In this document: piece after piece, positions 51,904-59,635 of the stretch
Position numbering within the stretch: position 1 is the first letter of the stretch
Layout of the letters: every line of letters begins with the position of its first letter
NCBI GenBank assembly: GCA_026129905.1
Contig: JAHCHE010000005.1
Span: 1 to 64,000, forward strand
DNA: 64,000 nucleotides
Direction: 5' to 3'
DNA from: Bryobacteraceae bacterium
GTDB taxonomy: Bacteria > Acidobacteriota > Terriglobia > Bryobacterales > Bryobacteraceae
Position numbers and translations under genes: made by a program
Notes under the pieces: generated by a model
Seen by the model: the letters and a program-made list of their open reading frames with translations, nothing else
The model's database searches: none
Told to the model about the DNA's origin: nothing

Positions 51904-53400
51904 ATGCTCAGACGCGATTTGTTGAAATCGGCGGGGGTTCCAATGCTGGCGCACTCCGCCCATTCGATGGCCCCGGCCGCGCCGGGGGGCGACCTTGGCG
52001 CCGCGCGCATCATGAAATCGTATACGGCGGAAGATCACCGCCGGCGCCTTCAGAACATCGCCCGGTGCGAGCGCGGCATCCACAAGTGTCTGCGCCGGCA
52101 TTTAATTACCGGCTACATTCCCGGCCAGGCCGCCTACAATTTAGCCGAATATCCCTGCCGCAAGCCGTATGATCCCGGCGAGGCGGATGAGCGCGAACTC
52201 GACCGCCTGTACAGGGGCGGCATCCGCCTCATCCACATCATGGAGGATTGGAACGATTTGCTCCGCCTGTTCGGCGGCGACAAATTCACCGCAGTGAACC
52301 CGGCCGGGCTGAAGCGCTTTGTATCCATGGTCCACAAACGCCGGATGAAGATCCTGCTATACGCGTCGACCGGATATTTTCAGTACGGCGATCCGGACTT
52401 GAAAGACGAGTGGGTCCGGGGCCTCCCCGGCAAGGTAGGTCAGTCCGCGCACTGGCGGCTGGTGCGCTGCTCTCCGGCCAGCGCCGGCTGGCGCGCGTAT
52501 ATGCTGCCGCGGACGCTCGGCATCCTGGATGAGTACGGCGTCGACGGGCTGTACAACGACTGGGGCTATCGTCCGCTGTATAACAACGCGAATCCGCCTA
52601 CGAAGGACGAGGTGCTGGCGTTCGAGGAAACCGCGGGGCACGACGCGGCGCTGGAGGACCTGCTGGGGCTCATCTATTCCGAAGTGAAGCGCCGGGGCGG
52701 CATCTACAAAATGCACGCCGACCGCAATAACCGGCCGCTGACGCGGCTGCAGCTCTACGACTATCTGTGGGTGGGAGAGGGCATCGCCAGCAGCGATAAG
52801 GTCCGGCTGGAGACGAAAAATCACCCGCCCTACGTTATTCCCTGTTTCGATCTGTCGCGGGACAAGCTGGAAAACGAGGACGAAATGTACCTCCACACGA
52901 TTCCATACATGCAGTTCCCGCTGCTATTGGGCGGGCAGCCTTTCACCGGCGAACGCGCCGCTATCCCCGGCGTTCAGTATCTGACCGAAGAGCAGGACTG
53001 GCTGCTGCGGCGGTGGCGGGCGATGTGGAAGTACTACCAGGCCCATCCCGAAGGCCCGTTCGCCTACGGCCATTGGGATTCCTTCCCGCCTCGGCCGAAG
53101 GTCCGGGAAACCCACGCGCATTGGCTCAGCCACTATCTTCCGCTGGTGGAAGAAGGGACCTGGGCGTACCTGGAGATCAGTGAGTCGGATTTTTTTCGCG
53201 CGCCGCTTCCGGCGGAGGTTGTCGCTTCCTGCTTTGCCAATTTGGAAACGTATCTGGTGCTCGCCAACTACGGCAAAGTGGCAGCCAAAGTGGAGACGGC
53301 CGCCTCGTATGTATCCACGCTTGCGCCGCCGGGCCCTCCGCGTCAAACATGGATGATCGCGCCGAGATCGTTCTCCATCTTGCGCACATCGGGAGGCTAG
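51904..53400 (+). CDS. Exported TIM-barrel-like protein of unknown family, copy B
   Basis: 498 residues from ATG at 51904, 13 bases after copy A. Leader MLRRDLLKSAGVPMLAHSAHS, a Tat-like sequence with a single RR. Collinear with copy A: ARCERGIHKCLRRHLITGYIPGQA, LIHIMEDWNDLLRLFGGDKF, RMKILLYASTGYFQYGDPD, YGVDGLYNDWGYRPLY, IYKMHADRNNRPLTR, AYLEISESDFFRAPLPAEV. High similarity shows a fairly recent tandem duplication. The unit ends at the border with the mobile-element remnant. Confidence 0.62.
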   Translation: MLRRDLLKSAGVPMLAHSAHSMAPAAPGGDLGAARIMKSYTAEDHRRRLQNIARCERGIHKCLRRHLITGYIPGQAAYNLAEYPCRKPYDPGEADERELDRLYRGGIRLIHIMEDWNDLLRLFGGDKFTAVNPAGLKRFVSMVHKRRMKILLYASTGYFQYGDPDLKDEWVRGLPGKVGQSAHWRLVRCSPASAGWRAYMLPRTLGILDEYGVDGLYNDWGYRPLYNNANPPTKDEVLAFEETAGHDAALEDLLGLIYSEVKRRGGIYKMHADRNNRPLTRLQLYDYLWVGEGIASSDKVRLETKNHPPYVIPCFDLSRDKLENEDEMYLHTIPYMQFPLLLGGQPFTGERAAIPGVQYLTEEQDWLLRRWRAMWKYYQAHPEGPFAYGHWDSFPPRPKVRETHAHWLSHYLPLVEEGTWAYLEISESDFFRAPLPAEVVASCFANLETYLVLANYGKVAAKVETAASYVSTLAPPGPPRQTWMIAPRSFSILRTSGG

Positions 53401-54064
53401 ATCGAGGGAACGGCTCCTTGCCGGGCGCTCACCAACTTGTGCCCTGAGCATCGTCGCCCGCGAACGACGATTGCGTGCTGCCGCGCATCCTTCGCGCGAG
53501 AATCACACGCGGCTGAATAGCGTCTCTGTTCGATGCCGCGCGTCGTGCATGACGCGACTCTCAGGTTGATAGCTGTTGTGCTACTGACTGTTTTGACTGC
53601 CCTCGGTAACCTGGATCAGCGTCCGGCTGTAGGGGTTTCAGGGTTGGACGGCTCTTGAGCTTCACTTCGACCCGCACGATCACACCTCCTGTCGGACAGA
53701 AAGCATTTCTCGTAGCCCGGAGCCTGCCGAACCGCCGCCCAACAGAGAAGAAAAGCCTCCGTACGGGATCTCATTCGCCGCTCTGACCTAATGAGAAGGC
53801 GCGAACACGTTCGGGAATCTCCTGGCCGAGCCACCACGCCTGAACGTCGCTCTTCCAGTCCAGTTCCAGAACCGCCTGAATTTACGATGGCTACAAATCG
53901 CTGAAACGAATAAGGTTGTCGAACGAAAACCAGGATTTTCTGCTCCGGGACGGCGCCGATCGGCGCCGGTAAGCGGGTGGTTCGCGTCGGCGACGGTCAG
54001 ATCGAGGTGCTCCAGACGCTCTACTCCACGGTGACGGGTCGGCGACTTCCCGGTAGCCCTGCCG
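53401..54064. other. Largely non-coding stretch at the left edge of a mobile-element remnant
   Basis: This interval holds no convincing gene by length or composition. It contains a possible 38-codon reading frame with a good ribosome site (next entry). It separates the glycan island from the primase-like gene. No clear att repeat or tRNA was found. Confidence 0.5.
53561..53677 (-). CDS. Possible small protein (38 residues)
   Basis: GTG at 53677 is preceded by AGGAGG with a 7-base gap, an ideal ribosome site. The product starts VRVEVKLKSRPTLKPLQP and is basic and hydrophilic. There are no homologues I recognise and the frame is short, so it may be chance. It lies within the non-coding border region. 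Confidence 0.25.
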   Translation of the reverse strand: MRVEVKLKSRPTLKPLQPDADPGYRGQSKQSVAQQLST

Positions 54065-54592
54065 ATGTTGCTGCGGCGCCGGATGCTAATCTCATGGCTC
54101 CTCGACGAGTACTTCGACCCAGAGTCCACTCAGATCGCCGCTCCCGTCGCTGCGGCTCCGGTCGCTATTATTCCGGCCGTCCTCGATCCTGCCGAGCGAG
54201 AGCGGATTGTCTCGCGGGTCCTGGGTACGGATCGGATGCGCCGTATCTGGTCGGGCGATGTTTCTGGTTATGGTTCCGGTTCAGATGCGGACTTCGCCTT
54301 GTTCGTGCGGACGGTTGCTGTCTGCGGCGGCGATACCTCTGTTGCGATGGCGGTTCTTCTGTCCTCGCCGATCGCGGCTTGCGCCGCTCATCGTTGGACC
54401 CAGCAGTATCTTCGGCGGTCGCTGACTCGGGCCGCGGACCAGGTACGGCGTACGGGTCAGAATGCGCCCCGTACACACACACACCACCCATGTTTGATGG
54501 TTGCACTCTTTTTCGTGACCCCGGAAATCAGCGTAACCAGCAGGAGAATCAAGAGCTTGCAGCCAACGAGCAGGGAGGAAACGCGACATTAA
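54065..54592 (+). CDS. Phage/plasmid primase-like protein, HBD-type fragment
   Basis: 175 residues. The segment DRMRRIWSGDVSGYGSGSDADFALFVRTVAVCGGD, followed by AVLLSSPIA and RWTQQYLRRSLTRAADQV, resembles the helical domain found in NrS-1-polymerase/plasmid primase-type replication proteins (pattern LW-x-GD ... S-x-S-x-AD-x-AL ... RW-x5-Y-x3-T-x2-A). The N-terminal primase-polymerase and helicase parts are missing, so this is a fragment or minimal relative. It is followed by two small DNA-binding proteins, which fits a remnant mobile element. A CA repeat runs through codons near 54473-54485. Confidence 0.5.
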   Translation: MLLRRRMLISWLLDEYFDPESTQIAAPVAAAPVAIIPAVLDPAERERIVSRVLGTDRMRRIWSGDVSGYGSGSDADFALFVRTVAVCGGDTSVAMAVLLSSPIAACAAHRWTQQYLRRSLTRAADQVRRTGQNAPRTHTHHPCLMVALFFVTPEISVTSRRIKSLQPTSREETRH

Positions 54593-54606
54593 ATAGGGGT
54601 GAATTA

Positions 54607-55194
54607 ATGTCGCGTGTTTCGCGTGGTCGAAGGCCCGGAACGACGCCCTCCAGGGATGCCGTGTTGCGCTTCCTGGACGGCCGCTCCTGGACGCCGACGT
54701 CGAAGATCGCAGCTCACTGCGGTATGGCCGCTGCCGCCGCCCGGCGGTTACTGGAGAGGGTTGTCCCGTCCGGCGCAGTCGAGTCGCGCAAGCGCGGCCG
54801 CGAGTCGCAGTATCGTCTGCCCCGGCCTACCCGCCGCCGCCAGGTCAAGCCCTTGTCGGACGTCGCGGCGCGGACTGGCTGGATCTCGCGCAGCGAGTTG
54901 ACGCGTGCCCGCAAGTGGCCCGGCAGCCTGATCGACGAGGTTTTCACGGACTACCCGGACGGCGTCCGCACCATAATGATCGCGCCGAAGTGGTGCTCCA
55001 CAATCGCACCCATGCGGCGGTGTCGCCTTTACGCGGTTGCGGTCGTCCGCGACGCGGAGGCGGCTGAGGATTTCGAGACTCGGCGCCGACAGCACAAGCT
55101 GGCCTCGCAGGCCCGGCGGCCGAAGCGGCCGGCGAAGGTCCTGCCGATGCCGGAGCAGGCCGTCGAGCCGGAGGCAATGCGGGTTGCGGCGTAG
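54607..55194 (+). CDS. Winged-helix DNA-binding protein (mobile-element type)
   Basis: 195 residues from ATG at 54607. The N-terminal region (TPSRDAVLRFLDGRSWTPTSKIAAHCG, ARRLLERVVPSGAVESRKRGRESQYRL) reads as a winged helix with Arg-rich wing. The middle (ISRSELTRARKWPGSLIDEVFTDYPDG) may be a second helical unit, and the C-terminus is basic (RRPKRPAKVLP). No specific family recognised. It is 14 bases downstream of the primase-like gene and 22 before the small HTH gene, so likely co-transcribed. Confidence 0.55.
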   Translation: MSRVSRGRRPGTTPSRDAVLRFLDGRSWTPTSKIAAHCGMAAAAARRLLERVVPSGAVESRKRGRESQYRLPRPTRRRQVKPLSDVAARTGWISRSELTRARKWPGSLIDEVFTDYPDGVRTIMIAPKWCSTIAPMRRCRLYAVAVVRDAEAAEDFETRRRQHKLASQARRPKRPAKVLPMPEQAVEPEAMRVAA

Positions 55195-55216
55195 GTGTCG
55201 CATACTAGCCAGGGGC

Positions 55217-55495
55217 GTGACTACCACGCCTTTCAGCCGGCATTACAGGATAGCCGAGCTTGCCGCCCTTTGGGGCTTCTCCACGAAGACCCTGCGACGC
55301 ATGTTCAGCCACGAGCCGGGCATCCTTCGGCTCTCGCAGCCCGCGCCAGGGCGCCGCTCCTACGTGTCGCTTTCGATCCCCGAATCGGTAGCCACTCGGG
55401 TCCATGCTCGGCTGTGCTCGACGCATGCTGACGAGCAGCGAAAGACGCCCCTCAAAGTCATTCGCCTACGGGATGTGCCGCGGAAGGCGGCCTGA
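55217..55495 (+). CDS. Excisionase-like small HTH protein
   Basis: GTG at 55217 gives 92 residues. YRIAELAALWGFSTKTLRRMFSHEPGI is a typical helix-turn-helix of excisionase/MerR-like proteins, followed by RRSYVSLSIPESVATRVHARL. Such small proteins commonly belong to integrative elements. No integrase is present within the window segment, so the element looks defective. Start choice is based on the GTG before the HTH; upstream codons in this frame overlap the previous gene. Confidence 0.6.
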   Translation: MTTTPFSRHYRIAELAALWGFSTKTLRRMFSHEPGILRLSQPAPGRRSYVSLSIPESVATRVHARLCSTHADEQRKTPLKVIRLRDVPRKAA

Positions 55496-55661
55496 AGGTC
55501 GTGTGCGGAATTTGTACATTCGACGGGAATTTCGGTCTTTTCTTCCGATTGAGTCCCTATTAGAATCAGTAAGTTAATGAATCGACAGCGTTAGATGTCC
55601 TTTGCGCTGAAGTACATATTCTGAGCGGGCATTCGCGGGCATTAGGACCCCGCGCAAATCG

Positions 55662-55689
55662 GGGATGCCGGTGGCAATGCCGGCATCCC
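55662..55689. terminator. Perfect 10-bp hairpin
   Basis: GGGATGCCGG (55662-55671) pairs perfectly with CCGGCATCCC (55680-55689) around an 8-base loop. It stands 31 bases before the sulfatase start, after the mobile-element genes. No T-tract follows, so it may be a bidirectional terminator, a REP-like element or a 5' leader structure. Confidence 0.5.
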
Positions 55690-55720
55690 AGGTCAGGCCA
55701 GCCGGCAGTATCCTTGGTGG

Positions 55721-57211
55721 ATGCCGATGCTCCGCCGCCGATTCCTTACCACCGTTTCCACGGCGCTGGCGTCCGCGCCGGCCGTCCGGACGCAACCGCG
55801 ACGCCGCAACATCGTCTTCATTCTGACCGACGACCACCGCTACAACTTCATCGGGGCGCGTAACCATCCCTGGCTCAAAGGCCACACGCCGAATCTCGAT
55901 GGCATGGCCGGGCGGGGCGTGCTCTTTCGGAACGCTTTCGTCACGAGTTCGCTTTGCTCGCCAAGCCGCGCGACGCTGCTGACGGGCTTGCACATGCACT
56001 CCCACGGGATCCAGGACAACTTCTCGCAGTTGGACCCGAAGCTCCCGACGTTCGCGCAACTGCTCCAAGCCAACGGATATCGCACGGGATTTTTCGGTAA
56101 GTGGCACATGGGCGGTTCCTCCGATCAGCCGCAGCCGGGGTTCGATGACTGGCTCAGTTTCCGGGGACAAGGCGAGTACGAGGACCCCGAGATCAACATC
56201 AACGGCCGTCGCGAGCGCGCCAAGGGAAACATGACGGACATCCTGACCGGCGCCGCCAGGAACTTCATCCGTGAGAACGCGAGCCGGCCATTTTGCCTGT
56301 ACCTGTCGCACAAAGCGGTGCATGCTCCGTTCCGTCCGCCCGAGCGCCACGCGGGCCTGTTCCAAGGGCTGACGGTTCCGCGCCCGCCGACCATGCTTTT
56401 CAAGGAAGAGTTCTACCGCCAATGGCCGGAGTGGGTGCGGCGGCGCCGCTTCACGCGTCATGGGGTGGACGGGATGCTGGACAGCGACGAGTCATTCGAC
56501 GTTCACTACCGGCGGTATTGCCAGTGCCTGGCGGGTATCGACGACAGCGTGGGCGAGGTGGTGGAGCAGCTTGCGTCGAGCCGGCTGCTGGACGAGACGC
56601 TCGTGATCTACATGGGCGACAACGGTTACATGTGGGGCGAGCACGGTCTGATCGACAAGCGGGCGATGTACGAGGCGTCGATTCGCGCCCCGCTGATCGC
56701 GCATTGTCCGTCGCTGTTCGGCGAGTCGCCTCGGGCGGTGGACGCCATGGCCTTAAATCTGGACATCGCTCCGACGATTCTGGATGCCGCCGGATTGAAG
56801 GCGCCGCCGTCGATGCAGGGGCGGTCGCTGCTGCCTCTGGCGGGCGGACGCCGGCCGGACGACTGGCGAACGGAATTCCTCTACGAGTACGCCTGGGAGC
56901 AGGATTTCCCGTACACGCCGAGCGTGGTTGGGCTCCGAACCGAGACGCACAGCCTGATGAACTATCCAGGCATTTGGGACATTCCAGAGCTGTACAACAA
57001 CGCTAAAGATCCGGACCAGGTCCAGAATCTGCTGGCCGGGGCGCGGCTGGGTCCCCGCATGCGCGGCCGCTACGTCAACCACGTGAAGGATCCGGAAACG
57101 CGTTCGCTTGTGGAGGACCTCCAGAGCCGTCTGGCGCGGCTGTTGCGTTCCACGGGCGGCGACCCGCGATTGGCGAGCGAGGCCGGCGCGGACGACAGGT
57201 TTGCGTATTAG
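55721..57211 (+). CDS. Secreted type-I sulfatase
   Basis: 496 residues. Leader LRRRFLTTVSTALASAPAVR is Tat-like. The metal site starts with NIVFILTDDHRYN (two Asp), and the modification motif SLCSPSRATLLTG contains C79 (counting from 55721), which would be converted to formylglycine. Further sulfatase blocks: GYRTGFFGKWHMGG, PFCLYLSHKAVHAPF, TLVIYMGDNGYMWGEHGLIDKRAMYEASIRAPL. It would remove sulfate esters from glycans or other substrates and so may extend the glycan island, although a mobile-element remnant lies between. An alternative start is ATG at 55727. Confidence 0.88.
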   Translation: MPMLRRRFLTTVSTALASAPAVRTQPRRRNIVFILTDDHRYNFIGARNHPWLKGHTPNLDGMAGRGVLFRNAFVTSSLCSPSRATLLTGLHMHSHGIQDNFSQLDPKLPTFAQLLQANGYRTGFFGKWHMGGSSDQPQPGFDDWLSFRGQGEYEDPEININGRRERAKGNMTDILTGAARNFIRENASRPFCLYLSHKAVHAPFRPPERHAGLFQGLTVPRPPTMLFKEEFYRQWPEWVRRRRFTRHGVDGMLDSDESFDVHYRRYCQCLAGIDDSVGEVVEQLASSRLLDETLVIYMGDNGYMWGEHGLIDKRAMYEASIRAPLIAHCPSLFGESPRAVDAMALNLDIAPTILDAAGLKAPPSMQGRSLLPLAGGRRPDDWRTEFLYEYAWEQDFPYTPSVVGLRTETHSLMNYPGIWDIPELYNNAKDPDQVQNLLAGARLGPRMRGRYVNHVKDPETRSLVEDLQSRLARLLRSTGGDPRLASEAGADDRFAY

Positions 57212-57262
57212 ACGTGGCCGCGTCGCCGCTCCTGGCGTCGCCTGGCTGGTGGGATATTCGGG

Positions 57263-57952
57263 TTAGTGGCCGGCTCCGGCGCCGCGGGCGCGCTGCTTTG
57301 CGGAAGACTTCAGGCCGGAGGCTTGAACGGCGCGGCGGAACGTCGCGGCGGCGCGGAAGCCGACCGCCTGCCGGAAATTGCTCGCCCGCTCGAGTAAGGA
57401 CTCCGGGGGGAAGAGGCCGCGCAGCCAGCGGTTGATTTGCAGGTCGCAGACCAGGTGGACTCGCGCGACGGGACTGCGGTTCTCGACGCTGTGAGGGAGG
57501 CCGAAGTCGCAGTACCAGAGTTCGCCGGCTCGCATGATCACCCGTTGATGGTTGAGGAAGAAATGGACCTCTTCGTGGGTGACGATCGGGATGTGGAGGC
57601 GGGCCTGCCCGTGAGCCCAGCCCAGGACGCGGTCGCGGTGCTCGAGAACTTTCTTGCCGGCCTCAAGGCGCAGTAGCCGGACCTGCCTTTTGGGGCACCG
57701 AAAGCTGTTCAGCACTTCCTGGAAATAGGAACACTGCTGGAGGACGGGGGTCGGCATGTAGCGCCCAGCGCCGTACTTGATGGATTCCGCGCCGGTCTTG
57801 CCGTCAATCGACATCAGCGCGATGCCGCTCCAGCCGCCATCGTGGTTGTTGGTGAAATGGAGGTGCCGTTCGCCGACGCGTTCGGCGATCTCCAGGTCGG
57901 CGCGAAGCCGCTCAACGTCGTAGTTGCGGTCTAGCCGGACAACACTCTTCAT
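57263..57952 (-). CDS. Aspartyl/asparaginyl beta-hydroxylase-like protein
   Basis: 229 residues from ATG at 57952, preceded by GGGAG. Core: LRLEAGKKVLEHRDRVLG (H-x-D metal ligands), ARLHIPIVTHEEVHFFLN, ELWYCDFGLPHSVENRSP (second His), ARVHLVCDLQINRWL (2-oxoglutarate Arg region). This is the cupin fold of PF05118, Fe(II)/2-oxoglutarate oxygenases acting on Asp/Asn or related groups. Starts at 58003 and 58048 are possible. Convergent with the sulfatase and divergent from the Mur-like gene. Target unknown. Confidence 0.78.
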   Translation of the reverse strand: MKSVVRLDRNYDVERLRADLEIAERVGERHLHFTNNHDGGWSGIALMSIDGKTGAESIKYGAGRYMPTPVLQQCSYFQEVLNSFRCPKRQVRLLRLEAGKKVLEHRDRVLGWAHGQARLHIPIVTHEEVHFFLNHQRVIMRAGELWYCDFGLPHSVENRSPVARVHLVCDLQINRWLRGLFPPESLLERASNFRQAVGFRAAATFRRAVQASGLKSSAKQRARGAGAGH

Positions 57953-58141
57953 CGCTTGAATCTCCCGGGGAAAGACCAGTTGAACCAAGGATAACACGTG
58001 CATTCGCTCGTAATGAAGCTTGATTTTGAATTCGGGCTCGTTCGGCACGGAAGCAAGGCGGCCGGATCCGCCGACCGGAGGTAGCAGGAGCTACAAAGAT
58101 ACCTGTTTTCTGGTACGGTAGGGAAGAGACGCAGTTTGCCC

Positions 58142-59509
58142 ATGGGAGGTCCGAAAAGGATTGGACGGCTGCGGAGGGTGGCCCGAGTTGGACGCGTTCT
58201 GGGCGACGTAGCCCGCTGTGGCTACAACGTGGTTGAGGCCGTCGCAGCATTCGTTTGGCGGACCTTGCTGTTCCGGACGACGTTTGTCGCTATTTCCGGG
58301 AGTTTTGGAAAGACCACCGCGAAGGACTGCCTGCACGCCATTCTGTCGCTCGAAGGCCGTACTGTCGCCACTCCCCGGAGTAATAACACACGCGGAGGCG
58401 TTCTCGGCGCCATTCTGCGAGCGAGGCCCTGGACCAGGTTCGTGGTAATCGAGGTGGCCATCGACCGGCCTGGCATGATGCGCCGGCAGGCGTTTCTGAT
58501 CCGGCCGGACGTCGCGGTGATCACGGCGGTAGGCCGGGCGCACACCTCGAAGCTTCTGACGCTGGAGCAGACAGCCCATGAGAAATCGCAGCTTCTCGCG
58601 TTCCTGGGCAAGCGGGGCGTAGCGGTCCTGAACGGGGACGATCCGCTGGTGTCGGCAATGGGCGATCGTTTGCGCTGCCGGGTAGTGAAGTACGGGTTGG
58701 GCGCCGGGCACGAGGTGAGGGCATCGGAAGCGAGTTCGAACTGGCCGGAACGGTTGGGGTTCGTGGCTTCGACTCCTACCGAATCGAGGCCGATACAAAC
58801 GCAGCTTGTCGGAATCCATTGGCTGCCTTCCGCGCTTGGCGCCATTGCCGCCGCGCACGTATGCGGGGTGAGCCTGGCCAAGGCAGAGGAAGCGCTGCTG
58901 ACGGTCCATCCTTACAGCGCAAGGCTGCAACCGGCTCCGCTGCCGAGCGGGGCGGTGATGCTACGCGACGAGACCAACGGCACGCTTCAATCGCTAGACG
59001 CCGCGTTTGAAGTGATGCGCAACGCGGCGGCGACGCGGAAGATGCTGGTCATCAGCGATTGCTCGGACTTTCCGAAGAACGATCAGAAGCGCCAGCGGTA
59101 CTTCGCGCATTTCGCCGCTGAAGCGCTTGACGCCGTGGTGTTTGTCGGCGAGCGGGGCCACTATGGCGTGAAATACGCCAAGTCCGCCGGGATGGATCCG
59201 AAGAACGTCCACGCGTTCCTGACGTTGGAGGCCGCGTCCGATTTTCTCCGCGCCGACCTTCGCGCGGGCGACCTGGTTTTGCTGCGCGGGCGCACCACGG
59301 ACCACCTGAGCCGCCTCTACCACGCGCAGTTCGGACCCATCCAGTGCTGGAAGCAACGCTGTAAGCGGCTCGGGATCTGCGACACGTGTCCGGAACTGGG
59401 CGCGACCGGGCGCCGGGAAGAGACCGCGCCGGCGGAGCAGCCGGAGGGCGCGCTGGTTCCACCTCCGGCGTGGACGGCGAGCCGCCGCCGCACGGACGAA
59501 GCGGCGTGA
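58142..59509 (+). CDS. Mur-ligase-family protein (MurF/cyanophycin-synthetase-like)
   Basis: 455 residues from ATG at 58142. ATP-binding loop ISGSFGKTTAKD (G53-T58 region), then a central-domain block FVVIEVAIDRPGMMRRQAFLIRPDVAVITAVGRAHTSKL typical of Mur ligases, VLNGDDPLV, and a C-terminal domain MLRDETNGTLQSLDAAFEVM and DLVLLRGRTTDHLSRLYH. The C-terminal block QCWKQRCKRLGICDTCPEL adds four Cys, a possible metal site. It is not in a peptidoglycan cluster, so it is probably a stand-alone amide ligase rather than MurF itself. No close functional partner is visible. Confidence 0.75.
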   Translation: MGGPKRIGRLRRVARVGRVLGDVARCGYNVVEAVAAFVWRTLLFRTTFVAISGSFGKTTAKDCLHAILSLEGRTVATPRSNNTRGGVLGAILRARPWTRFVVIEVAIDRPGMMRRQAFLIRPDVAVITAVGRAHTSKLLTLEQTAHEKSQLLAFLGKRGVAVLNGDDPLVSAMGDRLRCRVVKYGLGAGHEVRASEASSNWPERLGFVASTPTESRPIQTQLVGIHWLPSALGAIAAAHVCGVSLAKAEEALLTVHPYSARLQPAPLPSGAVMLRDETNGTLQSLDAAFEVMRNAAATRKMLVISDCSDFPKNDQKRQRYFAHFAAEALDAVVFVGERGHYGVKYAKSAGMDPKNVHAFLTLEAASDFLRADLRAGDLVLLRGRTTDHLSRLYHAQFGPIQCWKQRCKRLGICDTCPELGATGRREETAPAEQPEGALVPPPAWTASRRRTDEAA

Positions 59510-59516
59510 TAGATCG

Positions 59517-59533
59517 TTAGAGCGTTCAGCTCT
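59517..59533. other. Short perfect hairpin before aconitase
   Basis: TAGAGC and GCTCTA form a 6-bp stem around a 5-base loop immediately after the Mur-like gene. It may be a weak terminator or chance. The rest of 59534-59635 shows no feature I can support. Confidence 0.25.
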
Positions 59534-59635
59534 ACAGCGACCGGCGATCAGCTTTCGAATCTGCAACAGGCGGCCGTGAATTCGCGGCAGGCGAGGCCGG
59601 GGCTTGCGTGTCGTAGAATCGTGACTGAGACCCAC

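Noticed and set aside
53788-54129. Minus-strand frame overlapping the primase-like gene start
   Set aside because: Basic low-complexity product without motifs; overlaps a better-supported gene.
54473-54485. CA dinucleotide run as a regulatory repeat
   Set aside because: Only about six units and inside a reading frame; no sign of function beyond possible slippage.
55621-55645. Doubled GCGGGCATT unit as a CRISPR or attachment repeat
   Set aside because: Only two short copies, no spacers and no partner copy seen at the other edge of the element.
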